64,000 nt of DNA from Psychrobium sp051201665 (lineage in GTDB: Bacteria > Pseudomonadota > Gammaproteobacteria > Enterobacterales > Psychrobiaceae): contig NZ_CP179210.1 in assembly GCF_051201665.1 (NCBI RefSeq), positions 4,092,001-4,156,000 on the forward strand, written 5' to 3'. Below the pieces are notes generated by a model, which was given only the letters and a program-made list of their open reading frames with translations, did not search any database and was not told where the DNA came from. Position numbers and translations under genes: made by a program. Each line of letters begins with the position of its first letter. Within the stretch, counting starts at the first letter, position 1. Shown here piece by piece: positions 45,078 through 54,469 of the stretch.

Positions 45078-46125
45078 CGTGATCTGTAATTTGCATCACT
45101 AATTCTCGAACAGGCGCACGCCGTTGCGTAGAAATAAATTTAAAAATTGCGGGATACAGTTTTTGATGGACCTGTGCTCGGTTGACTCCTTTGCGATCTT
45201 CACACAACGAGACTCCCATTGCTTTGTGGGTATGTGTGCATTGATCTAAATAGACAAAATGCCCTTCACCGTTGTTTAAAGAAACTAGCGTTGCATTAGG
45301 CACAAGCTCAGTGAACCGTTTAGCGTGTTGTTTAAATGGTAGAAAATCATTTTGCTGCGAGCCTACAACTAATAGCGGCACCGTAAGGCGCTGGAGGCTT
45401 TTTGACGTCAATAGGTGTCCGTCCGCAGGGTCGAGTGCGATCAGTCGTTTTACTCGATCATCTTTAAATGACACAAGCTCATTTTTTGATTTTGATTCAA
45501 TAGCTTGTATTCCTTTTGTATACAAACAACTACGGTCGGCAACCGATTTTTTCGATCCGCAATAATCTAATGCCATCTTCTTGTCAGCTTGGGCGCCCGC
45601 TAGCATCAACGCGGCCATGCCACCCGATGAGTGTCCGATGGCGGTAATATTTGTCCAATTGATCTGAATATCTGACAATGGTTTGTCGCTACCCGCCAAT
45701 CGATTTGAAGAAAGCTGATCTAATGTCGCCTTAACATCGGCTGGGCGTAAATCAATGCTTAATACAGACGACGGTTTCATGGTCTCGATACCATAACTCC
45801 AAGACTCACCAAAATGATCAATGCCAACCACGACAAACCCGTGAGATGCCATGGCATAGCCGATCCAATTGTGAGATTTAACCGACCCCATTGCGCCGTG
45901 CATTAACAATATTGCCTGATCCTTTCGCACATTGGGGGCTAAACACATTTGGGATTTAATACATTCAGCGTCGAGTTTTTTTGGATACCATATGCGTAAT
46001 TTAATGGGGCGATTGTTTAACGGATTTTTCGTTTCAAGTGCTATCACTTGAGTATTTGATGGTGGTTGTGTCGCGTTAACCATGTTGCTCAGCACGGCGA
46101 GCATAAAGAGAACAATAGTTTTCAT
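45070..46125 (-). CDS. Secreted alpha/beta hydrolase (dienelactone hydrolase-like)
   Basis: A 351-residue protein with a signal peptide (to about residue 18). The core contains ILLMHGAMGS (oxyanion), the nucleophile elbow GHSSGG (Ser about 167), an Asp in LDPADG or GSQQNDF, and a His in NGEGHFVYLD. It resembles secreted platelet-activating-factor-acetylhydrolase-like or dienelactone hydrolase-like esterases. The substrate is unknown. It is a single gene that converges with the preceding one. Confidence 0.85.
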   Translation of the reverse strand: MKTIVLFMLAVLSNMVNATQPPSNTQVIALETKNPLNNRPIKLRIWYPKKLDAECIKSQMCLAPNVRKDQAILLMHGAMGSVKSHNWIGYAMASHGFVVVGIDHFGESWSYGIETMKPSSVLSIDLRPADVKATLDQLSSNRLAGSDKPLSDIQINWTNITAIGHSSGGMAALMLAGAQADKKMALDYCGSKKSVADRSCLYTKGIQAIESKSKNELVSFKDDRVKRLIALDPADGHLLTSKSLQRLTVPLLVVGSQQNDFLPFKQHAKRFTELVPNATLVSLNNGEGHFVYLDQCTHTHKAMGVSLCEDRKGVNRAQVHQKLYPAIFKFISTQRRAPVRELVMQITDHVN

Positions 46126-46185
46126 GAAGGATTTCCGTTGATTTAAGTGCTATCAACTATGAACCTTTAATTAAGCAAGCTATAG

Positions 46186-46563
46186 TGCCAAATACCTAAC
46201 TTTACGATTAGCTATGTTAGCGCAATCAATATTGAGCGCACGGCTCTGATTGAAGATCTCGTTTATAGTATTCAAGAAGGGATCAGTAACGCCATTAGAC
46301 ATGGTGAAGCAACCACCATTGATATTGAAATAACGCACCAAGAGGCTGGCATTTCCATTGCCTTAATTGATAATGGCAGACCAGAGCAATCGCAAACTAC
46401 TTTCAGATCCAAATTTGGTAACGGATTAACGGGTATGAAAGAGCGTTTGTCTCAATACAATGCTCAGATCAACTTATCTCAGAACAAAAAAAATGGCTTT
46501 ACACTAACGATAGCGCTTCCCATGGCGCAATGTGTAACGAACCATCTTGATGTTAATAACTAG
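46186..46563 (+). pseudogene. Histidine kinase remnant (ATPase domain only)
   Basis: An open stretch without a start codon encodes the C-terminal ATP-binding domain of a NarL-partner sensor kinase: SIQEGISNAIRHGEA (N-box), ALIDNGRP (G1) and KFGNGLTGMKERL (G2), ending at TAG. The sensor and phospho-acceptor regions are absent. It ends 8 nt before the response regulator gene, as in an intact HK-RR operon. It is a 5'-truncated relic. Confidence 0.8.
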
Positions 46564-46571
46564 GAAATTTT

Positions 46572-47195
46572 ATGATTAAAATAGGTATTGTCGACGATCA
46601 AATGATTGTCCGCTCTGGGCTAGTTAACCTGATAACTATAAATGACAATCACCACATAACTTTTGAAGCGAATAACGGGTTATAAGCGATTAAATGTCTT
46701 AAAAATCATACGGTAGATATTTTAATTACCGATCTAAAAATACCGGAAATGAATGGCATAACGCTGATAAGAAACTTACGTTTATCTCACCCCAATTTAC
46801 CTATTTTGGTATTAACCACCTTCGACGACAATGAACTATTTGTTCAGGCTATTAAAGAGGGCGCTAACGGGTTTTTACTAAAAGATGTAGAGTACGACAA
46901 GCTTGAACATGCCATTGGTGCCATTGCGGCTGGCGAATATTTGTTTGAACCGCAAGTACTGGCCAACAACGCCTTACCCACCACACAACCACAAATTTCT
47001 ATAGAATCACTGACTGACACAGAGAAACAAATATTACGCTATGCTGCCGCAGGTTTTTCCAATAAAGAGATAGCGGCTAACATGTATTTAGCAAGTGGTA
47101 CGGTGAAAAACTACATCAGTAAAATTTTAGACAAGATGCAAAGCCGCGATAGAACGCAAGCCGTCGTTAAAGCCATTCAACTAAAAATCATATAA
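46572..47195 (+). pseudogene. NarL/LuxR-type response regulator gene with nonsense codon
   Basis: From ATG 46572 the receiver domain begins normally (KIGIVDDQMIVRSGLV) but meets TAA at 46683-46685 where family members read on (NNGL*AIKCLKN). After it the frame continues through ITDLKIPEMNG (phospho-Asp about residue 54), the K of the receiver end and a complete LuxR HTH (LTDTEKQILRYAAAGFSNKEIA). Internal starts such as ATG 46749 would give a protein with the DNA-binding domain but without the phospho-Asp. With the adjacent truncated kinase, the pair looks decayed. Confidence 0.8.
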
Positions 47196-47331
47196 CACAA
47201 CAAATACCCAACAAACCAACACCTTAGAGAAATTAGTTAGCATTTTCAGTGAAAATTTTTCATACCCACGCCACTTAAAAATAGGTGAACTCAACATTTT
47301 TTAGTAGCGCGGATCTCGGTTGGTTAACAAA

Positions 47332-48123
47332 TCATGATGAAGTGACTTTTCGCCAACCTTCAACATGTGAAGTTTGCCAAAATAGCACTAACAGTCGCGT
47401 AGCCAGTCCTAACAGCAGCGCGCCAACAATGCCAAAACCTAATCCTGTCTCCAGAGCGCTATTGGCACTGAAATACGAAAAGTCCATTAACTTGATAAAA
47501 CCACCGACAACGACAAAAACAGCCGCTGTCACAGCAAAGCGATTGATGTTCTTAAGTAAAACGCTAAAGCCGCGGATCAGCGCTTTTTTCTCACGAGCCA
47601 CCGTGAAATTCAGTGCAAAACTAAACCATGACACACTCAATAGCCATGCGATGACTAATAATGCTGTCATCAACTTTTTAACAGTGCCATCTGTCATAGT
47701 CACCAACACCGCTGCCGCGCCACAAAGTACCACAGGCACTATTATCCAGCGCAAAAAGAGCCCTAATGCCGGAAATAAATTGCGACCCGCATGAGACAGC
47801 CAAATCGACAGCTTTAACTCACCGTCTTGTGCGCTCGCCATCGTGCCCGCCGCTAACGCTACTTTAGTTAAAAACAACAGCGGCAGTGTCAATACTAATA
47901 CTAAAACACCGTAAACAAACGCAGGGTTGTTTGAAATGGCATCAATGAGCACTGTAAGGTGCTCGCTTGAGCCAACTGGCGTCACAGCTAGGTTTACCGC
48001 TAAGCTCTTTTCGCCAAAGCGAAATAACACAAAGTATGCTGGTAGCAATATTAACATTTCAATAAACAGCGTGGCGAAAGCAACCCATTTCATTTTCCAC
48101 ATCAAAGATAGTGTATTTTTCAT
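47332..48123 (-). CDS. Hypothetical polytopic membrane protein
   Basis: A 263-residue protein with about six hydrophobic helices (near 13-33, 70-92, 118-140, 148-170, 190-212 and 225-247). No named family is recognised. It starts 9 nt after the end of the M1 peptidase gene, so the two form an operon and may work together at the inner membrane. Confidence 0.7.
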   Translation of the reverse strand: MKNTLSLMWKMKWVAFATLFIEMLILLPAYFVLFRFGEKSLAVNLAVTPVGSSEHLTVLIDAISNNPAFVYGVLVLVLTLPLLFLTKVALAAGTMASAQDGELKLSIWLSHAGRNLFPALGLFLRWIIVPVVLCGAAAVLVTMTDGTVKKLMTALLVIAWLLSVSWFSFALNFTVAREKKALIRGFSVLLKNINRFAVTAAVFVVVGGFIKLMDFSYFSANSALETGLGFGIVGALLLGLATRLLVLFWQTSHVEGWRKVTSS

Positions 48124-48132
48124 GTCAGGCTC

Positions 48133-50068
48133 CTAGAGTGGCAAGGCAATGCTAAATGCATGCTGAATGTTTTGTAGTAACGAAATAGCCCAGCGCCAAG
48201 ATTGATTTCCTTGCTTGGCCACACGCTTGGTGTTGTTTGAAAAGTCTTTATCTAATAGCACCTTAAATTCAGGGTCGATCATCACTTCAACTAATTTTTT
48301 GTCTGATTCCCAGTGCCATTTAGTCCATGGAATGGTGTCATCAGGCTGCCATTGTCGCGTCTCGGTTGAGCCGTCTTCAAATGTTAGCAACACATCAACT
48401 TGTGGCGGGTGGAGCTCACCATTGCGCACTAAGGTTACTTGATGTACAAATCCGTCACCTTTTGCGGGCTTGCTAAAACTTGGCTCACTTCCGTCGTCAT
48501 TAAAGGTATAGCCGCCAGCCATTTGTTTGTGACCGCTAACGACTGATTTCACTTTAAAATCAATGTTCTTAATGGTGTTAATAGCATCGTTTAAGTAAGT
48601 CGCCATACTCGGGTCGATTTCATTGGCAATGGCAATAAAGTCTTGCGTTGCAGGGTGTTTAAATGCCCAACGTTGATAATAGGCCTTTAGCAACTGATCT
48701 ATTTTATCCTTGCCCCAAACACGTTCAACGGTATTTAAAATTGTCGCCGGTTTCGAATAAGAATTAGTGCTGTAACCTGCACGGCTAACATATTTCCAGC
48801 CATGCGTTTTCACCGGATCTAATGTCGGCGTTTGTGCCGTGCGAATATGATGCACGGTAGGCATATCAACGGAAAACTGTGCGAATTGAAGAATATTTTC
48901 TTGGTCAAATGTTTCGCTCATGATGCGACCTTCGGTATAACTATTAATACCTTCGTCCATCCAAGATTCTTCAAACTCATTGGATGCAAAAATACCTTGC
49001 CAGTAGTTGTGACCAATCTCATGAATGGTCACCATCGCTGCCACATGCATATATTCTGAGTAATCCAAATCGGTATTGGTTGTTACTAATGTTGGATATT
49101 CCATGCCACCAGCACCGCCCGCATTTTCAGGCGGTTGCACTAAGGTCATGGTTGAGTACGGATAAGCACCTACTTTTTCGTCAAACCATTTAAATGACGC
49201 TTTGGCCGCATCAAATTGATTTTGAATAGATTTTTCAGAAAGTGGCGTTTGATGAAGTAAACGAATAGTTATGCCGTTCCACTCTGCCGTTGCTTCACTA
49301 AATTTAGAATCTGCAGTCCACACAAAATCATGAACATCTTCAGCTTGGTAGTGATGAGTGGTTAACGAATCTTGCGAACTCTTTCTTTACCAAATAACCG
49401 GTTGCGCCAACAAGATAATCACTTGGCGTTGTGATTTCGACATCGTAGTTACCAAAGTCAGAAAAGAACTCAGTGTTGGCATGATAGTTATGGTTTACCC
49501 ACTTTCCTTTGTAGAATACGCCCGGCTTTGGAAACCATTGCGCGACAAAGTTAAAGGTATCGCCATTGTGGCCACTACGTGCGAATACCTTAGGCAGTTG
49601 ACTAGTGAAAGCGATATGTAAAGTGACTTCTTCATTAGGCATTAATGGCTGCGCTAGCTTATAGGTCGCGACATCACCGTCAGCGATCCAGCTTTGCGAT
49701 ACATCATCACCATTGGCATTATTAACGCTGGTGACTTGAACATAGCCAAATTTATCTTGTCCATCACCTTCACGAGAATCACCACGTAAACGGCCACCAT
49801 TACTTTCTTTCATGAAGATAGTATCTGTGCGTGAAAATGCATTGAGATAAAGATGAAATGGGATTTCGTTTAACGTTACGTCAGTGGTATTTCTCCAACG
49901 TAGTGTCATAGTGGCATCAACGCGATGTTTTTCGGCGTCGAGAGTTGCTTTGATGTGGGTATGGTGCACTCGATCTGTGTGCGGTCCTGGCATACGCAAG
50001 GCAGACGCCATTGCGGAAGAAGTACAAAGTACTCCAATAAGCAGGACAATTCGTTGCAAGGCTTGCAT
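48133..50068 (-). pseudogene. M1-family metallopeptidase gene with a frameshift
   Basis: The N-terminal part (49340-50068, with signal peptide) and the catalytic part (48133-49323) are in frames offset by one base. Near 49377 the frame changes. The other frame continues with SLTTHHYQAEDVHDFVWTA, the phrase expected in M1 peptidases, so a single-base indel explains the break. The catalytic half keeps HEIGHN and the downstream Glu in NEFEESWMDEGINSY (HExxH-18-E zinc site). Intact, it would be a secreted aminopeptidase-like protein of about 645 residues. AAGGAAATC precedes the ATG. A sequencing error is possible. Confidence 0.8.
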
Positions 50069-50261
50069 TGGATTTCCTTAAAATTGCGTTTTAATGGCAA
50101 AAATAGCAATGCCACAAAAACAGTTATTGTTATTATAAAACGCAATCAGGGTAAACCATGAGGTTTACTTTGTTAAGTATTAATCTGTAACTAATTTTAA
50201 ACAAATTAAAACATTGAATTTATTATGCTAATTTTATTTTAATTACATTAACGTAACAAGG

Positions 50262-51128
50262 CTATCCAACTAGCCCCATGATTAAAATCCACAAACCTAA
50301 AACTGTTTTCAGTGCTTTGGTATTAATGTAAGTCGCAATAGTGCTGGCGACAATACCGCCAATTATCGCTGCTGGCCCTGCGTACATGACAATATCCCAA
50401 ACGGCTGCTCCTTGTTCACCTAAATGTATTGGCGCCGCGGCCCACACAGTTATCGCTGTAACAACAACGGCACTGGCAATCGCCATGGTGACGCAAAATC
50501 CTCTAAAAATTAAATATAAAACCAGTATTTCGCCGACACCAACCGATAATAGCGCCGTAATAATGCCACCGAAAAAACCAATGATGGATAGCATGACATA
50601 ATCAGCGCTTTTTAAGTGGCTGTGATTATCTGCTTTAATTTTAATCCAATAAATTTGAATCAATAACGATAAGCCTAACGCGATAGAAAACCAGCTAAAT
50701 TGATGTGCTAGCGATGTGCCGCCCCCAATCGCTAATAAATGTTGCGCCCAAATACCCAGCGCTGACGTAGTGCCAACCAATAAGATTATTTGAGCAAAGG
50801 AAATCCATTTAGGATCATGTCGATGACGACACAGATAATAGAGCGTCCACGTTATCGCGCCCGCGGTCATGCCAAAGCTTTGAATGCCAAAACTCGTCGA
50901 TATGGCCTGTGCTTCTGACAACCCGAGATGATTAAAAACAGGAATGAAAACAACACCGCCACCAGCACCCGACAAGTTAGCGAAAATAGCACCCACCAAG
51001 CCAAGTAGCGTATTGAGTAAATTAGTCGCTAATTGCTGGTGTTCAGGAAAAGAAATATTGGCGAAAACAAGCCAACACATTGCGAGCACAATGGGTATAA
51101 ATCGAAAATGTAGCAGACGGCTGAACAA
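50262..51128 (-). CDS. TauE/SafE (TSUP) family permease
   Basis: The 288-residue protein has about eight membrane helices and the family motifs LLGLVGAIFANLSGAGGGVVFIP (N-terminal repeat) and IGFFGGIITALLSVGVGEILVLYL (second repeat). The family exports sulfite, sulfoacetate or related anions. The substrate here is unknown. The start is TTG at 51128, with AGGA upstream; no ATG is available before the first helix. It lies 115 bp downstream of mltD and may be a separate unit. Confidence 0.88.
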   Translation of the reverse strand: MFSRLLHFRFIPIVLAMCWLVFANISFPEHQQLATNLLNTLLGLVGAIFANLSGAGGGVVFIPVFNHLGLSEAQAISTSFGIQSFGMTAGAITWTLYYLCRHRHDPKWISFAQIILLVGTTSALGIWAQHLLAIGGGTSLAHQFSWFSIALGLSLLIQIYWIKIKADNHSHLKSADYVMLSIIGFFGGIITALLSVGVGEILVLYLIFRGFCVTMAIASAVVVTAITVWAAAPIHLGEQGAAVWDIVMYAGPAAIIGGIVASTIATYINTKALKTVLGLWILIMGLVG

Positions 51129-51243
51129 CGTTGGGGTTCCTAAAGGAGCGCGAATAGCCTTGTACCATACGCAAAGTGTAGTAACCGAGCAATAGCCTCG
51201 CTGAAAAATAGGCTGCTATCGTAAACAGCCTATTCACTGAGCT

Positions 51244-52566
51244 CTACTGAATGATGGTCAGTTTCTGTTTTAACTTCAAAATACTGCCTGCTGAAATGCG
51301 ATTCCAACGTACAATATCTTTAATCGATACCTTATAAGCACGACCAATATCCCACAGATTATCGCCATATTTGACAGTGTGTACTACCTTGCGTCCTTTT
51401 TTTGTAGAGCTTAGCCACATCGACTTATCAAAATCTACTAAAGGAATAGTTAGCGTCTGACCAATATAAATTCGATTTGAATTTAAATCATTAGCCTGCT
51501 TAATTTCATTAATTTTAGTGTCATGTTTAGCAGCAATTCGACTTAAGCTATCACCCGATTTCACTTTGTATTCTAACCAGCGCATCCAGTTTTTAGGATC
51601 TGTTTGCGAAAGCTTCTTACGTAACACAGATGCTTTGTTTGCTGGCATCACTAACTGGTGACCATCGTTAGGCATAGTCACCAAGAAATTTAATCCCGGA
51701 TTAAGCTGTTGCAAACGGTTTATTTCAACACCACTCCACTTCGCAGCAAGCTCTAAATCAAGCTGGTTATTGACACTAACAAAGCCGATAGCAGGCTCGT
51801 TAGCAATAGGCGTAAACTCGTAATCTAATCGTTCGTGATGTTTAAGAATATCAGCTATTGCTAATAATTTAGGCACAAAGTCATTGGTTTCGGAAGGTAA
51901 TTTAAGTGACCAAAAGTCAGTCCCCTTACCCGCTTTACGATTGCGTTGAATTGCTCGACCAACACGACCTTCACCAGAATTAAATGCCGCAACCGCGTTT
52001 AGCCAGTCCTCATCGAAGGTATCGTGGAAAAACTCAAAGTAAGAAAGCGCTGCGTTTGTTGACTCTATGACATCGCGACGACCGTCAAACCATTTATTGA
52101 TGCGAACATCGAAACGCTTGGCGCTTGCTGGCATAAACTGCCACAATCCAACCGCACTTTTGTGAGAAACACCATAGGGTAAATAGGCACTTTCAACGAT
52201 TGGCAGCAACGCCAATTCAAGGGGCATATTGCGCTTTTCGATTTCTTCTACGATGTAATGTAAGTAAGGCTCGGCGCGCTTAGAAATCGTTGCCATGAAC
52301 CGTGGATGACTCAGATAATATTTTTTCCACTTCTTTACCGCTGGTTGATTCGGCACTTCAATAGACAACTGCGAACGAATACGTTGCCAGACATCCTCAT
52401 GTTCATGAGGCGCTAGCACCTTAGGTTCTATGACAACAACTGGCGGTGGTGTCTCAACAACGACAGGCTCTATCACTTCATTGATTTCTGGTGGTGCTTC
52501 TTGTTGCGGCGTTTGCTGACACGCGGCCAAAACAAAGACCACACATACTAATGTCAGTTTTTTCAT
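51244..52566 (-). CDS. mltD: Membrane-bound lytic transglycosylase D
   Basis: A 440-residue lipoprotein (lipobox LAAC, Cys16) with a Pro/Glu/Val-rich spacer, an SLT goose-lysozyme-like domain (about 95-250, catalytic Glu in LLPIVESAYLP, and SAVGLWQFMPASAK, AAFNSGEGRV) and two C-terminal LysM domains (about 333-378 and 393-438). It cleaves peptidoglycan glycan strands with formation of anhydromuropeptides, from the periplasmic face of the outer membrane. It is the third gene after blaI and the M56/M23 peptidase, only 19 bp behind the latter, an unusual setting for mltD. Confidence 0.95.
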   Translation of the reverse strand: MKKLTLVCVVFVLAACQQTPQQEAPPEINEVIEPVVVETPPPVVVIEPKVLAPHEHEDVWQRIRSQLSIEVPNQPAVKKWKKYYLSHPRFMATISKRAEPYLHYIVEEIEKRNMPLELALLPIVESAYLPYGVSHKSAVGLWQFMPASAKRFDVRINKWFDGRRDVIESTNAALSYFEFFHDTFDEDWLNAVAAFNSGEGRVGRAIQRNRKAGKGTDFWSLKLPSETNDFVPKLLAIADILKHHERLDYEFTPIANEPAIGFVSVNNQLDLELAAKWSGVEINRLQQLNPGLNFLVTMPNDGHQLVMPANKASVLRKKLSQTDPKNWMRWLEYKVKSGDSLSRIAAKHDTKINEIKQANDLNSNRIYIGQTLTIPLVDFDKSMWLSSTKKGRKVVHTVKYGDNLWDIGRAYKVSIKDIVRWNRISAGSILKLKQKLTIIQ

Positions 52567-52585
52567 TATGTTTGTTCCTAACTCT

Positions 52586-53959
52586 TTATAATTTTAAATA
52601 AATTCGAGGATTTATTCGGTGCTCTTGGCTTAGCATTTCAAAATGTAAGTGGGGGCCAGTGACTCGGCCAGTCGCACCAACGGTTCCAATTTTTTGCCCT
52701 GCAGTTACAACATCCCCTGCCTTGACGTTTATGGTATCAAGATGGGCATACAGGCTTTGAATGTTTCCCTGGTGCTCAATTAATATAACGTTCCCATAAT
52801 TACGATGTAGCGTGGAGCCATCGGCGACTTTGATAACACCTGAAAAACTCGCCACAATATCAGTGCCCGTTGATGCCGCAAAATCAATCCCTTTATGGGG
52901 TTTCTTGCTGCGGAAACTATTCACCTCATCGTAATCGGAAGATATTCTCGCATTAGCTACCGGAATCAAACCTTGTTGTGGCTTAACATCATCTAACTGA
53001 ACAACTATTGGCTGCGCAGCCAAAATGGAGGTGAACATAATAGACACCAATCCGATTAACGCAAGCTGATAATACTTAATGTTTTTTCTAATGACCTCAC
53101 TAGACATAGCCGCGCGTATCCTTTGCTCAAAATCCTGTTTTTGGAATCTAGCCCCTGAAAAGTATGCATGTAAGCCACTGTCTGGCTTATTATTAGTTAA
53201 CTTCAAACAAGCAACCAAAGCTTGCGCATAATCTAATTGCTGTGTTGGATTATGTGCTAACACCTGACGATCACAGTCAAGTTCCATTGCCTGTAAGAAG
53301 CGCTGCTCCATATAGCGTATAAAAGGATTAAACCAGTTTAGACATGCAATCAACCGCACCAGAATAACCGCTTGGGGATCTCTATTTTTAATGTGTGTAA
53401 GCTCATGTTGAATCAGTAAATTCAATTGTGATGTCGGCATTGATAACACCTGTCTCGAAATGATTATGCGAGGTTTAAAAAAACCAAAAACGAACGGTGA
53501 TATTTGTTGATCAGTTACTCGAATATCGGTGGTGGTGTTAATCCGATCATCATTAAACCGCACCGTGTTTTTTACTAATCGATACGATTTTATTAATGAT
53601 ATGACAAACTTCACCACACCTAATAGCATGCCAAAAACAAGAATCGAAAGTACCATATCATTGAAATAATTAATAAATACCAGTTCACTAAAATCACTGA
53701 CTGTTTGTTTTTCAGCATGATGGTGTGATGTACCACTATCAATTAGCACTTGTGGGATTAGCCCGGCACCATGCCAAAATGAGATAGGAACAAGCGGCAC
53801 GAGAGACAACAAGATCCATGCCTGCCAAAATCGCGCCCATTGGGTTAATTGCGGATAAAAATGATGAAGGATCACGGCCACGCCATAGAGCAATGCACTC
53901 CAACAAACAAAGAGTACAATTTGCGCACCAAAACCATTAAACAGTGATAAAGCGTCCAT
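52586..53959 (-). CDS. BlaR1-like M56 peptidase fused to M23 peptidase domain
   Basis: The 457-residue protein has membrane helices (about 10-30, 42-62 and 103-125), a cytoplasmic M56 metallopeptidase domain with HELTH (about 183-187) and ELDCD, a further helix (about 295-315), and a periplasmic C-terminal M23/LytM endopeptidase with HKGIDF (about 357) and HLHFE (about 437). In BlaR1/MecR1 the C-terminal domain is a beta-lactam sensor; here it is a peptidoglycan endopeptidase. The M56 part could cut the adjacent BlaI-type repressor. It follows blaI by 4 bp and precedes mltD by 19 bp. Confidence 0.9.
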   Translation of the reverse strand: MDALSLFNGFGAQIVLFVCWSALLYGVAVILHHFYPQLTQWARFWQAWILLSLVPLVPISFWHGAGLIPQVLIDSGTSHHHAEKQTVSDFSELVFINYFNDMVLSILVFGMLLGVVKFVISLIKSYRLVKNTVRFNDDRINTTTDIRVTDQQISPFVFGFFKPRIIISRQVLSMPTSQLNLLIQHELTHIKNRDPQAVILVRLIACLNWFNPFIRYMEQRFLQAMELDCDRQVLAHNPTQQLDYAQALVACLKLTNNKPDSGLHAYFSGARFQKQDFEQRIRAAMSSEVIRKNIKYYQLALIGLVSIMFTSILAAQPIVVQLDDVKPQQGLIPVANARISSDYDEVNSFRSKKPHKGIDFAASTGTDIVASFSGVIKVADGSTLHRNYGNVILIEHQGNIQSLYAHLDTINVKAGDVVTAGQKIGTVGATGRVTGPHLHFEMLSQEHRINPRIYLKL

Positions 53960-53963
53960 TTTG

Positions 53964-54341
53964 TTATGCCTCTTTGTTATCGTTACTTAAGTCTTTAAGC
54001 AACTTTTCTAAATCAGCAATCTCACCATCATCAATCAATTTACTATCGGTGAACATAGCAACGGGCAATGGGCCGTCGAGTTCAAATACACGCTTTGCAA
54101 AGTCTTGAGCGAAGCTCGCCAGTGTTTTCACTTTATCGACTTGCGCGGTATAAATTCGCTTATTGCCCTCACTCGTAATATTAACTAGTCCCTTTTCTCC
54201 CATGCGCTCTAGAGTTTTTCGGGTCGACGAATAACTCCAATGAAACTGCGCTTCAATCTCATCGTGTAGTTCTCGTGCTGTGCGTGGTTGACGTTGCCAT
54301 AGCACTTTCAAAATCTCTAATTCAGGAGCAGTTGGTTGCAT
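53964..54341 (-). CDS. BlaI/MecI-family repressor
   Basis: A 125-residue winged-helix repressor (PTAPELEILKVLWQRQPRTARELHDEI, then SYSSTRKTLERMGEKGLV) with the helical dimerisation tail of the BlaI family. Such repressors are inactivated by proteolysis triggered by the partner M56 protein, here the next gene. Two dyad sites lie just upstream. It is the first gene of a blaI - M56/M23 - mltD cluster. Confidence 0.93.
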   Translation of the reverse strand: MQPTAPELEILKVLWQRQPRTARELHDEIEAQFHWSYSSTRKTLERMGEKGLVNITSEGNKRIYTAQVDKVKTLASFAQDFAKRVFELDGPLPVAMFTDSKLIDDGEIADLEKLLKDLSNDNKEA

Positions 54342-54385
54342 AAATTTACTCTCGTATCATCCAGTTCAATAATAGAACAACATAA

Positions 54386-54436
54386 TGCGACAACTGTCGC
54401 AACAAAGTCAACACCTAATGTGACGCTTGTCGCACA
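54386..54436. promoter_or_regulatory. Twin dyad operators upstream of blaI-type gene
   Basis: TGCGACAACTGTCGCA (54386-54401) is a near-perfect dyad, and TGTGACGCTTGTCGCACA (54419-54436) is a related one, 34 bp away centre to centre. They share the GCGACA/TGTCGC half-site pattern and lie 45-95 bp before the repressor ATG, where autoregulatory sites of BlaI proteins are usual. Confidence 0.7.
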
Positions 54437-54469
54437 TAATGTTTAGGTTTCTAAATTAGATAATATTTT

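Noticed and set aside
51043..51237. 64-residue ORF overlapping the start of the TauE/SafE gene
   Set aside because: No family resemblance. It covers the ribosome-binding region and first helix of a clearly real permease in another frame.
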